Source: Solen grandis (lineage: Eukaryota > Mollusca > Bivalvia > Adapedonta > Solenidae). Taken from it: a stretch of 64,000 bases of DNA. The notes below the pieces were generated by a model. The model made no database searches and had not been told where the DNA came from. It worked only from the letters and a program-made list of their open reading frames with translations. Below, in pieces: positions 21,835 to 34,627 of this stretch. The stretch's first letter is position 1, and each line of letters opens with the position of its first letter. The stretch covers positions 64,604,108 to 64,668,107 of the forward strand of contig CM037782.1 of NCBI GenBank assembly GCA_021229015.1. Reading direction: 5' to 3'. The position numbers and the translations under genes are program-made.

Positions 21835-22300
21835 TCAGTGGTGGGTCGATTGACGATAATCAGTCAGTGACCTTCACATCTGCGATAATCGAATAACAAA
21901 ATTTAGGTCGATTGATAAAACAATACTTTTATTTAATGATATTTTGTTATCTTATAGATGCAAATTTATGAGTGTTCATGTGTGTGTTTGTGTGTTGTTT
22001 TTGTTACATAATTGTGTGCCTTGCAATCTATGTATATTTGAATTATATTATGAATAAATCACTCTCAAAAGTGGCTATATTAATATCATGCACCGATGGT
22101 CGCTGATTTCGCTGTGATGAGTTATGCCGTCTCCATAATTATTGATTTCAGTGATTTCTTCCTATAGTGCAAAATAAACATCATGAGCAATCATAATTGT
22201 TGTTTTATCAATCGATTTAAATCGGAATGTTATCGATTGATCATAACCGATTGTACCGATAATGGATATAGAATCTGCAAACCGATTCCCACCTTTAATA
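21835..22300. mobile_element. ATCGAT-rich MITE-like element
   Basis: The left end reads CAGTGGTGGGTCGATTGACG. The right end has ACCGATTCCCACCTTTAA, giving inverted GGTGGG ends. Inside, ATCGATTGAT, AATCGATTTAAATCGG and AACCGATTGTACCGATAATG repeat a theme of CGAT palindromes. The CAGTGG start would suit hAT ends, but no 8-bp duplication was recognised. Confidence 0.4.
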
Positions 22301-22971
22301 AATATACATGGAAATGTTGTATGAGGTAGTCCTGTCTCACAAATTAAAAAGAAATCGTATTCATGCATGTAATCGGTACATATATTGGAGGAGAATTACT
22401 GACACAGGAGTAAGGGTACTAGTTTATTTATTCTCTATACAATGTTACAATTTACTGATTAAAGCCATTGATTTCGCGTAAACATATAAATAGGCAAATA
22501 CAAAAAAATTGCTTTATAATTCTATGTAGGAAAGGCAACTTTCTTCTTCTTCTTCTTCTTCTTCTTCTTTATCCTATGTTTGTATTACTTCTATTATAGA
22601 ATTTAAACTACCACTTTGTTAATAATTGACTCAAAGTTAAAATTAAATATTGCATTAAGTATATGATGTAATTTACATGTATGTTTATATAAACATAGTT
22701 ATATGCAGTTGTATTGTACGGAGCAACGGGGATGACCTCGACCCTTTTGCTTCTATGACGAGGAAAAAAAAACCAATCATGTATATGAGGTCATTTTCTA
22801 TATAACTTCAATTTACTACTTGAGATAACTCCAGCTTATTCAGCCAATGATAAAATAAGGAAAAATTACATTAATATGCTAACAGTAATATTATGTTGAT
22901 GTTTTTTAAATCGTCCATTACCAATAACATTTTTTAGCAAAACATATGTAAAGTATGTAAAATGTAAGCAT

Positions 22972-23040
22972 TGATCTATCGGTCGGACACGCGCTTCGGA
23001 CTCGAGAGGTCCTGGGTTCCAGTCCCGCTATAATGTTGGT
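22972..23040 (+). repeat. tRNA-derived SINE head fragment
   Basis: Reads CTATCGGTCGGACACGCG then GGTCCTGGGTTCCAGTCCCG, a recognisable B box (GGTTCCAGTCC) with a weak A-box region. It does not fold as a functional tRNA and lacks an obvious SINE body. Confidence 0.5.
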
Positions 23041-23542
23041 TGTAAGACTCCTCAGTGAGATCGAAAGATGGATACTAGTAGCCCAATGACCAGGGATAAA
23101 AGCTGTAAAAGATTTGAAAGTTCACACAGTATGAATCTTAGACTATACCATGTTTTTTTCTTTACTTTAAAAATCATGAAAAGAAATTCAACCACTATGC
23201 CAAAGACGATACAATGGTCTGGTTGCATATTTAGATCGTAATGCGTATCTAGTGTCATTCATCAGTTAAGTGATGATTGACATACACATATATTCTCAAT
23301 ATAATATCATACATGTTTTATTTAAAAGAAACGTTTGTACAATTTTAACAGAAACCACAAAAGGACCTCAGTATTTTACATACTTACATACATTTTGGTA
23401 AATTTTTACCATAGTGCATCAACACCATATGCAGCATTGTGGATCAATTGTTTAACACATACTGGTACTGACACCAGAGTAGATAATTTTTGAAAAAGCC
23501 CCGTATATAGTGTAATTTCAACAAAGTACCCCATATATACCG

Positions 23543-23561
23543 CCCCCCCCCCCCCCCCCCC
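23543..23561. repeat. homopolymer C run (19 nt)
   Basis: Uninterrupted C run after ATATACCG. Further runs of the same kind are at 26534-26557 (24 C), 37284-37301 (18 C), 45728-45749 (22 C), 48816-48828 and 51199-51210. Confidence 0.9.
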
Positions 23562-23616
23562 TAAAAAATAATCATAATTACACCAAATATTGTCAAACAA
23601 GAAGAATATTTATATA

Positions 23617-23880
23617 AAACAAGAGGGCCAAGATAGCCATGAAATCGCTCACCTGAGAAACATTGCCTTTATTGCCTATACTGCTGAAGAAATAAAATTA
23701 TTAAAGCCTTTTCCTTAGAAGTGTTTTGATAAAACAAATATATTCTAATCAAAGAAACTTTAATTCGGTCAGAATACTTTATTAAAATTTCTTGAATACA
23801 AAGTAAATGTTTCAGTTAGTTGTCATCTCAACAAGCAATGGGGCGTAATATTTTCCATGAATAAAGGAATATCTACCAAT
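23617..23880 (+). repeat. AACAAGAGGGC family end and body fragment
   Basis: Starts AACAAGAGGGCCAAGATAG and runs into AAATCGCTCACCTGAG, the left end of a very common bivalve element also present at 46329 and, inverted, at about 52840-52875. Only this end is clear; the body to 23880 is eroded. Confidence 0.6.
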
Positions 23881-24672
23881 GAAAATCGTTAAAATACTCA
23901 TTTGGCACTGTCTTACGTCATCATCCCTAAGTAGATTAAAAGTGAGATTATACAGCTACGCAAAAAAACAACAAAAAAACAAAACAAAAAACATCCCTGG
24001 CAGTGCCAGTAAAACGGAGAAGCAAAACGGCCCAAAATTATTGACTGACTATAATAAAAACGACAACCTATCAGTTTTGTAGATAAATACATGTAAAGTG
24101 TCTATTAAAACCGACCGCTTTTGGTGCTTGAATGTAAAAAAGAGATGAGCGGTTTATACGGGGGGTGGGGTTGTCAGAAAATGATTTGGACCATGTCTTG
24201 TTTTGTTTTTCTGTCTGTTGTTGTTGTTTTTTTGGGGGGAGGGGGGTGTCTTTAGGGTACATGAATCAGGTTCACTGCTCTTGTGCCAGCGCATAGCGCA
24301 TAACGAACTTTGGTGTTCAAAAAGAAAGTTGGTTAATAACAATGTAGAGCGCTGAAAATCGTAGTGGGCTGGTCTAATGTTATCAATCCGGCTACTAAGA
24401 TAACAATTGGCTATATATAAGAACGTACTGGTATATGACACCAAAACTTTGAACCTTTATCAACATCCGGTAGAGAGATCTACAAGAAAGAGGTGTTTTT
24501 TCGATAAAGGTCATATGCTTTGTTTTGTGTACGAGACTGACAAATTGCACAAAAATATTGTAAAGGTGAGGACTGAATGGAGCTCATTTATCTATTTAGT
24601 TCACCATTTTTGTTCTATAAATCTGTTTTGAGTGATTAATTGTTTAATTTAATGTTGGGAGTAACAGAATGT

Positions 24673-24915
24673 CCACTTTCGTTTTCGGAATGTCATTAAA
24701 ATCTTCAAATTCATTATAAAACATAAAATGCTACAAGAATAAACAAGAATCATTTTATTCATCCAGTTTTGATTTTTGAAAATTAAAGTGGAATTTAAAA
24801 AAAAAAGATGAAATAAATGAGCCTGAAGTCTTTCTTTTGTTAGAATTTTGATAAAAGGGAAATAATCACAATTTAACATACAAATTATTCTTTAAGTTAC
24901 CTCCCTTTTTCAAAT
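24673..24915 (+). repeat. second copy of the 12290 dispersed family
   Basis: CACTTTCGTTTTCGGAATG is followed by CTTCAAATTCAT, then GGGAAATAATCACAATTT and CCTCCCTTTTT, in the same order as 12290-12700. Confidence 0.55.
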
Positions 24916-24949
24916 TGAAGTCGCTGATATATATATATTATTAGAAAAA

Positions 24950-25430
24950 TCCAACCTTTAGGCGACAAAATCACAACCTTTGGGCGACATGTGTCACCCG
25001 AAGGATATATCAGCTGTCGCCCAAGTGATAAGTGATTGTTAAACTCACAAATCGTTTTTAAAATAGTTTTACTTATTGGAACATGGCTTTATACTTTTTA
25101 GTGAGGTCCATTGAGTACAGGCTAGTCAACAGGTTATTTTATATTTGAATAATTCGCAAATTTCAAAAACAAGTGTATATATTGATAACAACCTTTGGTG
25201 AACAATTTATTATTTATTAATAATTCCTTAACTTGGATATATGTTTGCCATTTAAAATTCTTAAATGTTATGGGAGGAATTGTGTTTCAAAGATTGTTTA
25301 ACCTTTTTAAATTTGAAATTCTAGAATTTCCTCAGGACTCTTTTTTCTAAAATACTGTCACATTTTCTTCTGTCGAGTTGCCCAAAGGCTGATGAGTCGC
25401 CGAAAGGTTATAGAATTGCCCAAAAATATA
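24950..25430. mobile_element. ~480-bp element with CCTTTGGGCGAC inverted ends
   Basis: The left end has ACCTTTAGGCGAC, ACCTTTGGGCGACATG and a TGTCGCCC block. The right end has GTTGCCCAAAGGC, GAGTCGCCGAAAGG and ATTGCCC in opposite sense. The interior is AT-rich and non-coding. Related words occur at 61865-61885, 62770-62785 and 62925-62935. Confidence 0.55.
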
Positions 25431-25458
25431 AATGTCCATGGTATATATCTATATATTT

Positions 25459-25731
25459 TTATAGTCCCCTACACCGGAGGGAACTTTAGGTTTGCCCTCC
25501 GTCTGTCCGTCCGTCCGTCTGTCCGTCCGTCCGGAAATCTAGATCCTGTGATAACTCAAAATTGTTTGAGATAATGTTATAAAACTGGTATATGAATAGA
25601 TGGCAGTATGGAGATTCTGCACGTCACTTTTTTTCTCGGGACAAAATTTTGGTTGCTATGATAACGGGAAAATTATGCACCGTACCGGTAGGGGACTCAT
25701 GTGTTGCGTGCCACACCAGTTACTTGTTGAT
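25459..25731 (+). mobile_element. ~270-bp TAGTCCCCTAC element with GTCC tract
   Basis: Begins ATAGTCCCCTACACCGG and carries GTTTGCCCTCCGTC, then a CCGTCCGTC microsatellite. It ends with CCGGTAGGGGACTCATG and CACACCAGTTACTTGTTGA. A full second copy in opposite orientation is at 62336-62600, and a truncated start at about 19278. The GGGGACT/AGTCCCC words near both ends are inverted. Confidence 0.75.
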
Positions 25732-26533
25732 GTTTTTTGTCCATTTCTAGCAAAATGTGTTCATTTATTGCATATTATATTTATTTATTATCCATAAAAT
25801 TAATTAGAAATTTAGAACACATTTAAATTAAATGCACAAAAAATTATCAATAATGATATTCTATTCATCATTATTCGAACAGCACATCAACAGTAGTTAT
25901 TTTAAACTTTGTCTTGGCGAAAACATGTTTATGCTGATTTCGCCACTAAATTATAGAATTAATTGTTACGTTGGAAAATCAAGCCTTTTTGTGAATTGCT
26001 ATTTTCATGATTACTGCGTAGAATCATTTGTTATTCTAATCACAGTAGTTTGTTCGGCTGTAGATTTCATTTCAGCAGTATAAAATGGCCATATCTATTA
26101 AACTTATAAAAAGGGGAAAACTATTCACAATGATTCTCAAACAGTTATAACATCCTCAAAATAATACATATAATATATTGAATATGGACATAGTCATAAT
26201 ATCAACCTCATGAACAACACCAATCATTATCTTAAATGCTTAACTACACGTAACTAAATGTAGAAATGCTAAAAGTCGCACGTGATATGTCGCACGTGAT
26301 ATGCTACGTAGCAACTCTGAATGTCACATAACCTCTTGACATTAAATGTCGTGTCTGTTACACCCAAATGTCGCAAAAAGTTGTCCTGCCGCTAAATGTC
26401 GCATTCCTTTATTTCCGGAAATTAATAATCTATGTAATGTTTTGGTTCAAGCGTTTCTCATCTGCAAAGTTAAAGCATGGAATAAGTTTTGTACGTGGTA
26501 ATAAATGAGTGTTCATTCGTACCTGTTAACGTT
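25732..26533. other. AT-rich stretch with an ATGTCGCA-rich patch
   Basis: Nothing is seen until 26270-26410, where ATGTCGCA, GTCGCACGTGATATG (twice) and GCTACGTAGC cluster, suggesting a small hairpin-prone repeat. Confidence 0.45.
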
Positions 26534-26557
26534 CCCCCCCCCCCCCCCCCCCCCCCC
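26534..26557. repeat. homopolymer C run (24 nt)
   Basis: Longest homopolymer of the window, after TTAACGTT and before GCGTGTTAATCG. Confidence 0.9.
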
Positions 26558-27254
26558 GCGTGTTAATCGATTTTGGTCGCTGAGTCGGGATATTTGTTTG
26601 GGCGAAAGCCCCAAAGCAGAAAGACCTTAGAAGAACATACTACAGAATCATAGTACCAGACATTCGTTCATGTTTCCTTTCTGAATAGGAAAGAATGGAT
26701 TTTTAAACCGGATGCAAAACCGGATACGATTACAATAGAACCGTTACATTGATCAGGTATATTTTTAATTTAGTATTTCATTTAGAATATTCTTTTTATC
26801 CTAGTATACACACTTAATTTAAAACTAAACCTAACATACGGTGTTATTGATGAATTTACGGACACATGAAAACAGCTCCTAACGGTCAATGTTTTATATA
26901 ACGGTATACATTTATATACAGGAGCATCATATCTAATAAAAATCCAAATATAATTAAAATTTGAAATTGTGATTTTATTTCATGTTAAAAGAAAGGTAAT
27001 CTTTCCTGGTGGCTCCCGATAACTCCCGGATATTTAAATCATTTTGGTGGTCCACGGTCCAATCACGGTTGTACGACGATAAAGCGTATTTTAGTAACAT
27101 TTTCAAAAATCTAAAATAGTTTTCAAAAGACCACCTCATTTACGTCATTTATGATAAAAATATAATATGTATTATCTATATTTCTACTGATATTATTTTT
27201 TCCTTTATTGAATTCATATGAGGCATAGATAAGGCTGGTGAAGCTCTCCCAGCG
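26558..27254. other. unassigned stretch
   Basis: AT-rich with a short CCCGG/TCCCGGA patch near 27015-27035. No frame or repeat unit recognised. Confidence 0.5.
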
Positions 27255-27720
27255 CGGGAAAACGTTTAAAAACCCTCTTCCCCTATATTCCTTCCTTGGA
27301 AAAGTTTATATCTTATTTCATATCTTATATTTAAATGTGTCGTTAGAATACCGATGTGTCTATTAATACTTGATATTCGTTAATTGCATTTTTATGATGT
27401 TGGATATGGGGATTTGGAAACGTTTTCAAATTTATTTCGGATACTTTGTTCGTAATTTCCGGGTAAGAAATATAAAAAAATGAGTGGTGTGGGTCTCAAT
27501 GCGTTTTCAATATGCTACAACCGGGAATATAAAACGTTTTCAAATTCCCGGATTGGGGAAATTGGATTCAAACTACCCCCATTTCAAGTCCCCCCCCTAA
27601 CCCAGAATCAACGTTTCCATGTTACCCCGGGGGGAATTCGAAAACATCTTTTTATAATCGCGGGTTGGGCACTTGAAAATGGGGGAGGGATCTCGAAACG
27701 TTTTCATTATGGTTTTATCG
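27255..27720. repeat. AACGTTTTC word-rich patch
   Basis: Repeated short words GGAAACGTTTTCAAAT, AAAACGTTTTCAAATTC, CAACGTTTCCATG, TCGAAACGTTTTCA and CGGGAAAACGTTT are scattered with CCCGG and GGGGAA blocks. The AACGTT core is palindromic and the words occur in both senses. The frames here are shadows of the repeats. Confidence 0.6.
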
Positions 27721-28789
27721 AGCTCCATTCTTAGTGAGAAGCAAAAAAAAAAAATATATAAAGAAAGAAAGACAACTTCAAACCTGCATAATATTTTTGT
27801 TTGTGAACGTGACATAGCCTTATGGTTATTCATTTTCGTGGATCGAAATATATAAGACTGATTCATTAGTCGTGAAAAACTATTTATTCGAGCACCACCG
27901 TTGTTGTTTCCACGAAATAAAAATAAATGTGTTTGTTTTTCGTAGATATGGACAATATCTCACTTCTAATTGATATAATATTTTAAATTACTTTTCGCAG
28001 CGGCGGATTCTAGAGCGGGGCACTGCACTCCTGGATCCAGCTCTGTTTCGGTGAGGTATATTCCATGTCTACTCAAAAAAAAACAAAAACAAAAAACATC
28101 CTCTATATCTTAAACCTGCACAGTTACGATTGTACCCGGTTCATACTGGTAAACCCTAGCTCACTGCTAATGTATAACTCTAAGATCAAGTGTTTTTAAT
28201 TAAGATTAATTTGTCATAAAATGGTGTTATTTTACTCTCTTTTTTAATTAAACAAAAAAAATATCTAAGAGAGCATCATGTCACAACACTGTCAGGTAAA
28301 TTCCGACGAAGTGATGTTAGCCATCTTTGTCTTGAAGAAAAATGTCTTGAATGTTGCTCTTTTATGTGTATCACATTTCATTCTTTTTCGGTCGTTGGCT
28401 ATTTTGTCTTCACCAGAATTTCCAGTCTAAACTTTAAGGTCACTAAACAGCTGATGAATACTGTAAGTTTTAATTGTTCCACTTAAAAATCCAAATTATC
28501 CCTCCAGAAAAGAGGTAAGCTTGTTTCCTTTGTATAGACATTCTTAAAACCTCGATCTTTCGACAGAAATATGTTAACACATGTATAAACATTCAAATTA
28601 ATTCAACTACACAACATATCAAAATGATGAAAAACACATGTCGGATTTGAAATCTTCAGAACCCCTTCGTATCCTGGAAATCGCATATTCGTAAAGAGCA
28701 TTACTTGAATACTATATGATGGATGCACTCCAAACTTGTTTTGTATAGTGATAAGTTAACGTTTTATCATTCATTTGTTCATTGAGTAT
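27721..28789. other. unassigned stretch
   Basis: A TTCGTGGATCG to TCCACGAAA pair at about 27833-27917 resembles the MITE at 9938. The remainder is AT-rich without recognised features. Confidence 0.45.
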
Positions 28790-30010
28790 CATGCTGGGTC
28801 GGCATTTTTATTTCTTAAGCATCATGCTGCATCGGGCTAAAACATGATAAAGACCCTTTCTAAAAACATTTGTTAAAAGGGGGAATTTTTTTTTGCTTGC
28901 TCAACGAGCATCATGCTCGATCAATGAGCATCATGCTTTTTTCAATAAGCATCATGCTGGGTCGGCAGATAGCTCATTGGGCATCAGGTTCGTTAGATGA
29001 GAATCATGCTGGGTCGGCTGATAGCCCACTGAGTATCATGCTTGTCAGATGAGCATCATGCTGGGCCGGCAGATTGTTCAGTGAGCATCATGCTTAAAAA
29101 GCGTTCATCATGCTGGGTCGGCAGATAGCCCATTTAGCATCATGATCGTCAGATGAGCATCATGCTGGGTCGACAGATTGTCCAGTGAGCATCATGCTTA
29201 AAACGCGAGCATCATGCTGGGTCGGCGGATTGTTCAATGATCATCATGCTTGGTCGGCAGTTTGTTCATTGAGCTCATGCGCGTTAGTGGGCATCATGCT
29301 GGGGCATCAAAATGGGTCGGCTTATAGCCCATTGAGCATCATGCTAAAAGACATGAGCATTATGTTGGGTTGGCAGATTGTTCACTGAGCATCTTGCTCA
29401 AAGACATTGCATCATGCTTGGTCGGCCTACAGCCCATTGAGCATCATGCTAAAAAACATGAGCATTTTGCTGGGTCGGCAGATTGTTCACTGAGCATCAT
29501 GTTCGTTAGATGAGCATCATGCTGGGTCGGCGGATTGGTCAATGAGCATCATGCTGGGTCGGCAGTTTGTTCATTGAGCATTATGCTGGGTCGGCAGTTT
29601 GTTTATTGAGCATCATGCTCGTTAGATGAGCATCACGCTGGGTCGGCATATTGTTTACTGAGCATCATGCTCTATAGATGAGCATCATGCTGGGTCGGCA
29701 GTTTGTCCAATAAGCATCATGCTTAAAAACATGAACATCATGCTCGTTAGTTGAGCATCATGCTGGGTCGGCGGATTGGTCAATGAGCATCATGCTGGGT
29801 CGACAGTTTGTTCATTGAGCATCATGCTGGGTCGACAGTTTGTTCATTGAGCATCATGGTTTAAACGTGAGTATCAGGGGGTCGGCAGACTGTTAGCTGA
29901 GCATCATTCTCTTAAAATGAGCATCATGCCGAGTCGGCAGACTGTTCACTGAGCATCATGCTTGTAAGATTAGCATCATTGTTCAACGAGTATGATGCTC
30001 TCTATTTTAG
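28790..30010 (+). repeat. GAGCATCATGCT satellite array (copy 1)
   Basis: Roughly 25-30 short units, mostly 36-48 bp. Each combines TGAGCATCATGCT with GGGTCGGCAGATTG and a TTCA(C/T)TGAGC joint. The core GAGCATCATGCTC is nearly palindromic. Near the left end a unique block, TGCATCGGGCTAAAACATG plus AGACCCTTTC, is shared with the array at 35455-35890 but inverted there. A 60-codon frame at 28870 is an artefact of the unit. Confidence 0.9.
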
Positions 30011-32102
30011 CATCGGCACAACCAGCATACACCACACAACAAGCTTAAAAGCGCGCGATATCGATTGACCAATTAGAGGAGCCGATGCAACTAGACTCGT
30101 TCATGGATTTTCGTTTATTATACGGGGTTTAGTACATACCTCAGTGCTTCATATTTTATAATGACTGTAGCAAAAAAAAAAAAAAATAATAATAATAAAA
30201 ATAAATATGAAAGCCTTTTAAATGCTGGTTATATTCCTTGACGTTGTAAGAATGGATGTTGTGAGCGAAGTTGTGATAATCGTCTTTGTTTTTTCTTTTC
30301 AGTTGGTTGCTTTATAGATAGTTGCTGAATGTTTAGTTAGGGTTATTGTCGTTGTTGTTCCAATTCACTAACATATTAACGTGCCCATTAAACTACAATT
30401 TACTACAATATTTTGATTCGCCATTGCATACAACGACAAGGACAACAACATCATTATTGATGTTGTATCTTTCAGTTTCGACAAAATCTGTGAAAAATAT
30501 GTGTTCCCCATTTTCGATCAATCCCATGTGTCACATTCGAAAATGTGAAGGATATTATCTTATTTTTCCATGATCTGGGGAAAATAAGATCTAACACTAC
30601 ATATGATGAATCTTTATTATCAAGTTTTAATGTATATCGCTGTGCTAATTTCACAAAAAAAAATTAAGAAATAGTAAGGCCTAATGAAGAACAGTACAAA
30701 CCCAATAGGGTTTGCATGCAGATAAGATTGTCACATTTTCTTTAATAAGTGTATAGTGCTAAATGCTTTCTGCTTTCTAGAATATAAGAAGTGCAAGACA
30801 ATTGTATATAAATGGCAAATAACAATTTGATTCTCTCGTGTTCAATATTTCGAATTGTTAGCAAGTTCTACGTAATAGACGTTTGAATAGTCGCTATATT
30901 GTTATTGTTATGAACGATGTCGACGTAATACAAAATAACGTCAAAAGATGACGCTACGTTTGGCAACTTTTCTGGGACGTCAATCGACTTTTGCCAAAGT
31001 ATTGAATAAGAGTGAATTTAATTGTTTATTGTATTATTTCCCTCTAGAAAATCTACATATTCATTAATAAATGGCAACTGATTGCAGTTCTTAAAATGAC
31101 TCCAACGAAATGCAAAGATATAAAAACATAATTAATTTGCAAATATGATAACACTTGTCAAAAAAAAAAACTTCTCTGTGCAGAATGTAAGACGAAGCAT
31201 ACACTTGCAAATTCGTACCAAGACGAATCATACCAGTTTATAGGACAAAGCCTACTAACAGGTCAAAGAGGGATTAGTGTCCCAAAAGAATATTCGGCCT
31301 TAAATATCTCAAAAACTATAAATATTCTATCGAGACACTATAGTATAATTTGTAGCGCTTTGAATGGCTTTTCAAATGATATTTAGTTTTTGAAGATCGG
31401 GGTTGAATCATTTGAGTTATGGCAGAAAAACGAAAATTGTGTTACCCCAAGTGCATTGAACTGCTTATATCTTGAAAATTATAATATTTTGTAAATTAGA
31501 ATATGACATAATTTGTTGATCTATCCCTGGCCATTCTATTCTCTTGAGATTTTTAAAGATTGACGTAGGTCATAGGGAGAAAACGAAACGACATGAACTT
31601 ATTTTTGCCGTTTTCTCGAGGATTGACTAACCGTAAAGCGAGTGACATGTTTGTGAATCATTATACACATATTACCGATCTATGAATTGATAGCTATGTA
31701 ACTCAATCGTTCCGTATCGACGTTGTGTAAGGATTCGAAACTGTAAATAACATAATAATGGCATTTATACATAAAAGAAATGCTGTTGAAGCATTGAAGC
31801 AAGTTATTTTGGGGAGAATCATATAACGCCTCATTTTGTATTGTTTTGTACCTTTCCACTTAACAACATATTTATCCTTGACATATATGACCCTTTTCTT
31901 GTATTACTTCACAAATGAAATCATTCATGGTCCATAGGATCAAGATATACGTGCTTTTTTTTTCTATGAAACCTGCACACAACCACGATTACGCGTAATT
32001 GATACACAGCGAGGGTACAGTGCTGTGTTGTAATCTCAAGGGGGGGGGGGTGGGGCTCTCTGGGGTGGGAACAAATATATTCCGATTAAAAAATTGAACA
32101 TA
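30011..32102. other. AT-rich stretch with one dispersed unit
   Basis: At 31290-31640 lie two diverged units of about 160 bp, inverted relative to 90-245 (AGTTATGGCAGAAAAACG, TTACCCCAAG, CTCAAAAACTATA). A GC run (G11) is at 32040-32050. A minus-strand frame at 30472-30654 is not supported by other signals. Confidence 0.5.
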
Positions 32103-32325
32103 ATTGCGGCAAATAAGGACGACAGAACGGGTTAGTACCCAAGAATATCCATTGATATATTATCATTGTTCCAGTGAATTGCGACAAGAATGTATTTGTA
32201 CCAACGAATGTCAGTATGACATGCACTGATATGTAATCATTATTTAAATGAATTGCGGCAAGCAAGTATACATACCAACGAATTTCAGTATGACATGCAC
32301 TGATATATAACCATTGTTAAATTAA
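32103..32325 (+). repeat. three 74-bp tandem units
   Basis: AATTGCGGCAA or AATTGCGACAA recurs at about 32103, 32177 and 32251. The last two units share TACCAACGAAT, CAGTATGACATGCACTG and ATATNTAA, while the first is more diverged. Confidence 0.8.
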
Positions 32326-34020
32326 ATGACTAAAAAGTAAAATTGGAAGTGTCATGTATTCTAAAGTGAACTGATGGTGCATCTAGGATTTATGTTTACC
32401 AGAATTTTTAAATAATTGGGTGAGTTTGGTTGCTTAATGTAGAAGCAACATCACTATAACCAATATCGACCACAGAGAAATTTTTACAGATGAACTATTT
32501 CCGAAGACTTGTTTTAATGTAAGATTGGATAATTACTATCATGAGTGTAATATTCATAAATCCATAATTCATTAAGACGTTATCCTAAGATATATAATTT
32601 GAACTGCACTGGAAATGTACATGAGCATGAAATCAAATTATGTGGGTTATATTAACCTTACAATTCCTAAATATTTCAACCTCTTATTGGCAGGTATTGA
32701 AGCAGTGAGACACATTGAAAAGTATAAGTACTGTATTTATCATTCTGTAATATGAGATTTGTTTTGCAGGCGTTTACGTAAGTTAACGCCATGTCAAGGT
32801 AATGTCTATAAATAACAATACATGGATATTAAAACTTGACTAAACCCTTACAAGTATTAATCATTCCGGTAATGTGAGATTTTTGTTTTGAAAACGTGCG
32901 CTAAACGCTTGGTCAAGGACTGGCGATAACTAGAACTATGACGTAAGATAACTTATACTCCTGCTTCTCACCTTGCCTTTTATATATTTGACAATGAAAA
33001 AAGAGCGCCATGGTGGCCCCAGAACGCTCACCATGGTACCATCAACCTAATCAAAACAATTCGGGTCACTTTATTCAACCTTGTTACCTTCAGCAACAGT
33101 CAGATTCAAAATTTAAAGAAAACTAGCCAACAATCTGCAGACCACATTTTTCAAGGAATCAACTTTTATGACCAATGAAACTAAATTCTGATTTTTTTGT
33201 TTGATAGAAGGAGAATTTGAAAATTTGATATTGAGAGTACATAGGGGTCTCATTTATCAAGGGATCGACTTTTATTTTACCAATTATGGTAGAGCATTAT
33301 TGTTACCCGCTGCCGGGGTTCATCTCAGTACATATTAAAAAAAGTCAACTATAGTCGTTTGATAGATTTAATATTACATAAGTAAGTTCGTTTCGTGTTA
33401 TTCTGATTTCTGTATAACAAATATTTCAGGATACCACAAGAATGACGATTTCCAGCCGGAAATAGACAAAATACAATGTCTGAGACTTACGTGATTTCAC
33501 TGCTGAACTTACATAATTTATATCATAGCATCATAAGCATATGTTCAATGCTAAATTCTAATACTCCTTCAAATCTTATATGCACTGCAGGCTCTCTAGA
33601 TCCAATTGGCAATTTATATTATATGAATACAAAGAACAATGGCATGGCAACAATACATGTACAAGATAAAAAATAAGCAATACAACATTACAATACACAC
33701 ATATACACATTTACACAACTCATCGGTATGTGGTACCAACTCCGGTCATTCTGTAAATAAGGCGTAAAAAATAGTTTTGTTTCTGGTTACAGGCTGGGAA
33801 GAATGGGTCGATCGGTCGGTCGGTGCGTCGGCTTTCTTCTTTTTTTTCTTTTTTTTTTTTTACTTTTTTTTTTTCTTTTTTTTTTTTTGAAAGCTTATAT
33901 CTTGTTCTAATGTGTCGGTGCACATTCTAGTACATGCCACCATTAAATTATTATTGTATTTATTCGGCTATAATTTTATGACGTATATTTATTGCTGAAT
34001 AAAGCTTATATTGTGTTATG
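32326..34020. other. unassigned stretch with element end and T-rich tract
   Basis: At about 33000-33040 AAGAGCGCCATGGTGGCCCC runs into GCTCACCATG, a diverged AACAAGAGGGC-type end. A long pyrimidine tract of mostly T spans 33838-33889 after a TCGGTCGGTCGG motif. Confidence 0.45.
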
Positions 34021-34300
34021 TTTGTTTGTTGGGTTAAACGTCCCACCGACAGTATTTTAGTCATTTGGAGACGATGTCTACTTGAGACAGATATAGTGCT
34101 GCCACACTGCAGTATCACGCCCTAGACATGTGGCATGATACCACACCCAGTCAAATTATCCTGACACCTGGCTAACCAGTCCTGCAACTACCCTTATATG
34201 CTGAGCGCCAAGCAAGGGAGCTATAACAGTACCATTTTTTTACGACTTTGGTATGTCGCGGCCGGGGATCGAACCCACGGCCTCCCGCTCCCGAGGCGGA
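34021..34300 (-). repeat. tRNA-derived SINE (copy 1), head truncated
   Basis: On the minus strand a tRNA-like head ends in the B box GGTTCGATCCCC. It is followed by GGCCGCGACATACC, a body with TAGCTCCCTTGCTTGGCGC, TCAGGATAATTTGACTGGG and GCAGTGTGGCAGCACTATA, and the 3' end GTTTAACCCAACAAACAAA. The head is cut before the A box. Other copies are at 36112, 36425, 38031, 57432 and 60979. Confidence 0.8.
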
Positions 34301-34547
34301 GTTATGTATGTATGTATTTCCTCATTTTTGTTTGATTTTTTGTTGCGTAAAAATTACGATGGACATCTTTCCCAAAATAACCATTAATACTAGTATACAA
34401 GTAATTCCTTTTAAAAACCTACTCAAACTATTAACTAGAAACTGTTCACACATATACAATGACCGCTGTCCAGAAAAACAACCGTTTAGTGTATTAGGAT
34501 GCCGTGTCCTGCTACTCAATGAATACATTTTGTTCCTAGCTTGTTTT

Positions 34548-34627
34548 CTTTCGCGGGATTCGCGGTCTGCTCAAATCCGCGACAGTATTACGCCGCGAAT
34601 AAGCCTGGACGCATAAAAACGCGAAAG
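34548..34627. repeat. CGCGAA-rich 80-bp inverted repeat
   Basis: CTTTCGCG at 34548-34555 is mirrored by CGCGAAAG at 34620-34627. Between them are GATTCGCGG, ATCCGCGAC and CCGCGAAT. It looks like a miniature fold-back. Confidence 0.55.

Larger units (their letters stand above)
22300..23616. other. AT-rich stretch with (CTT)n, a tRNA-like block and a C run
   Basis: A (CTT)n tract spans 22540-22570. A tRNA-like B-box block lies at about 22976-23035 and a C19 run at 23543-23561. Otherwise no gene or repeat unit is seen. Confidence 0.55.

Noticed and set aside
28790..30010. CRISPR-like repeat and spacer pattern
   Set aside because: Units vary in length and sequence, spacers are not unique, no cas genes exist and the DNA is eukaryotic. 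It is a degenerate satellite. The same applies to 7820-8335.
34248..34616. 122-codon plus-strand frame
   Set aside because: Its first part is the antisense of a SINE head and its last part crosses the CGCGAA inverted repeat; no coding character between.
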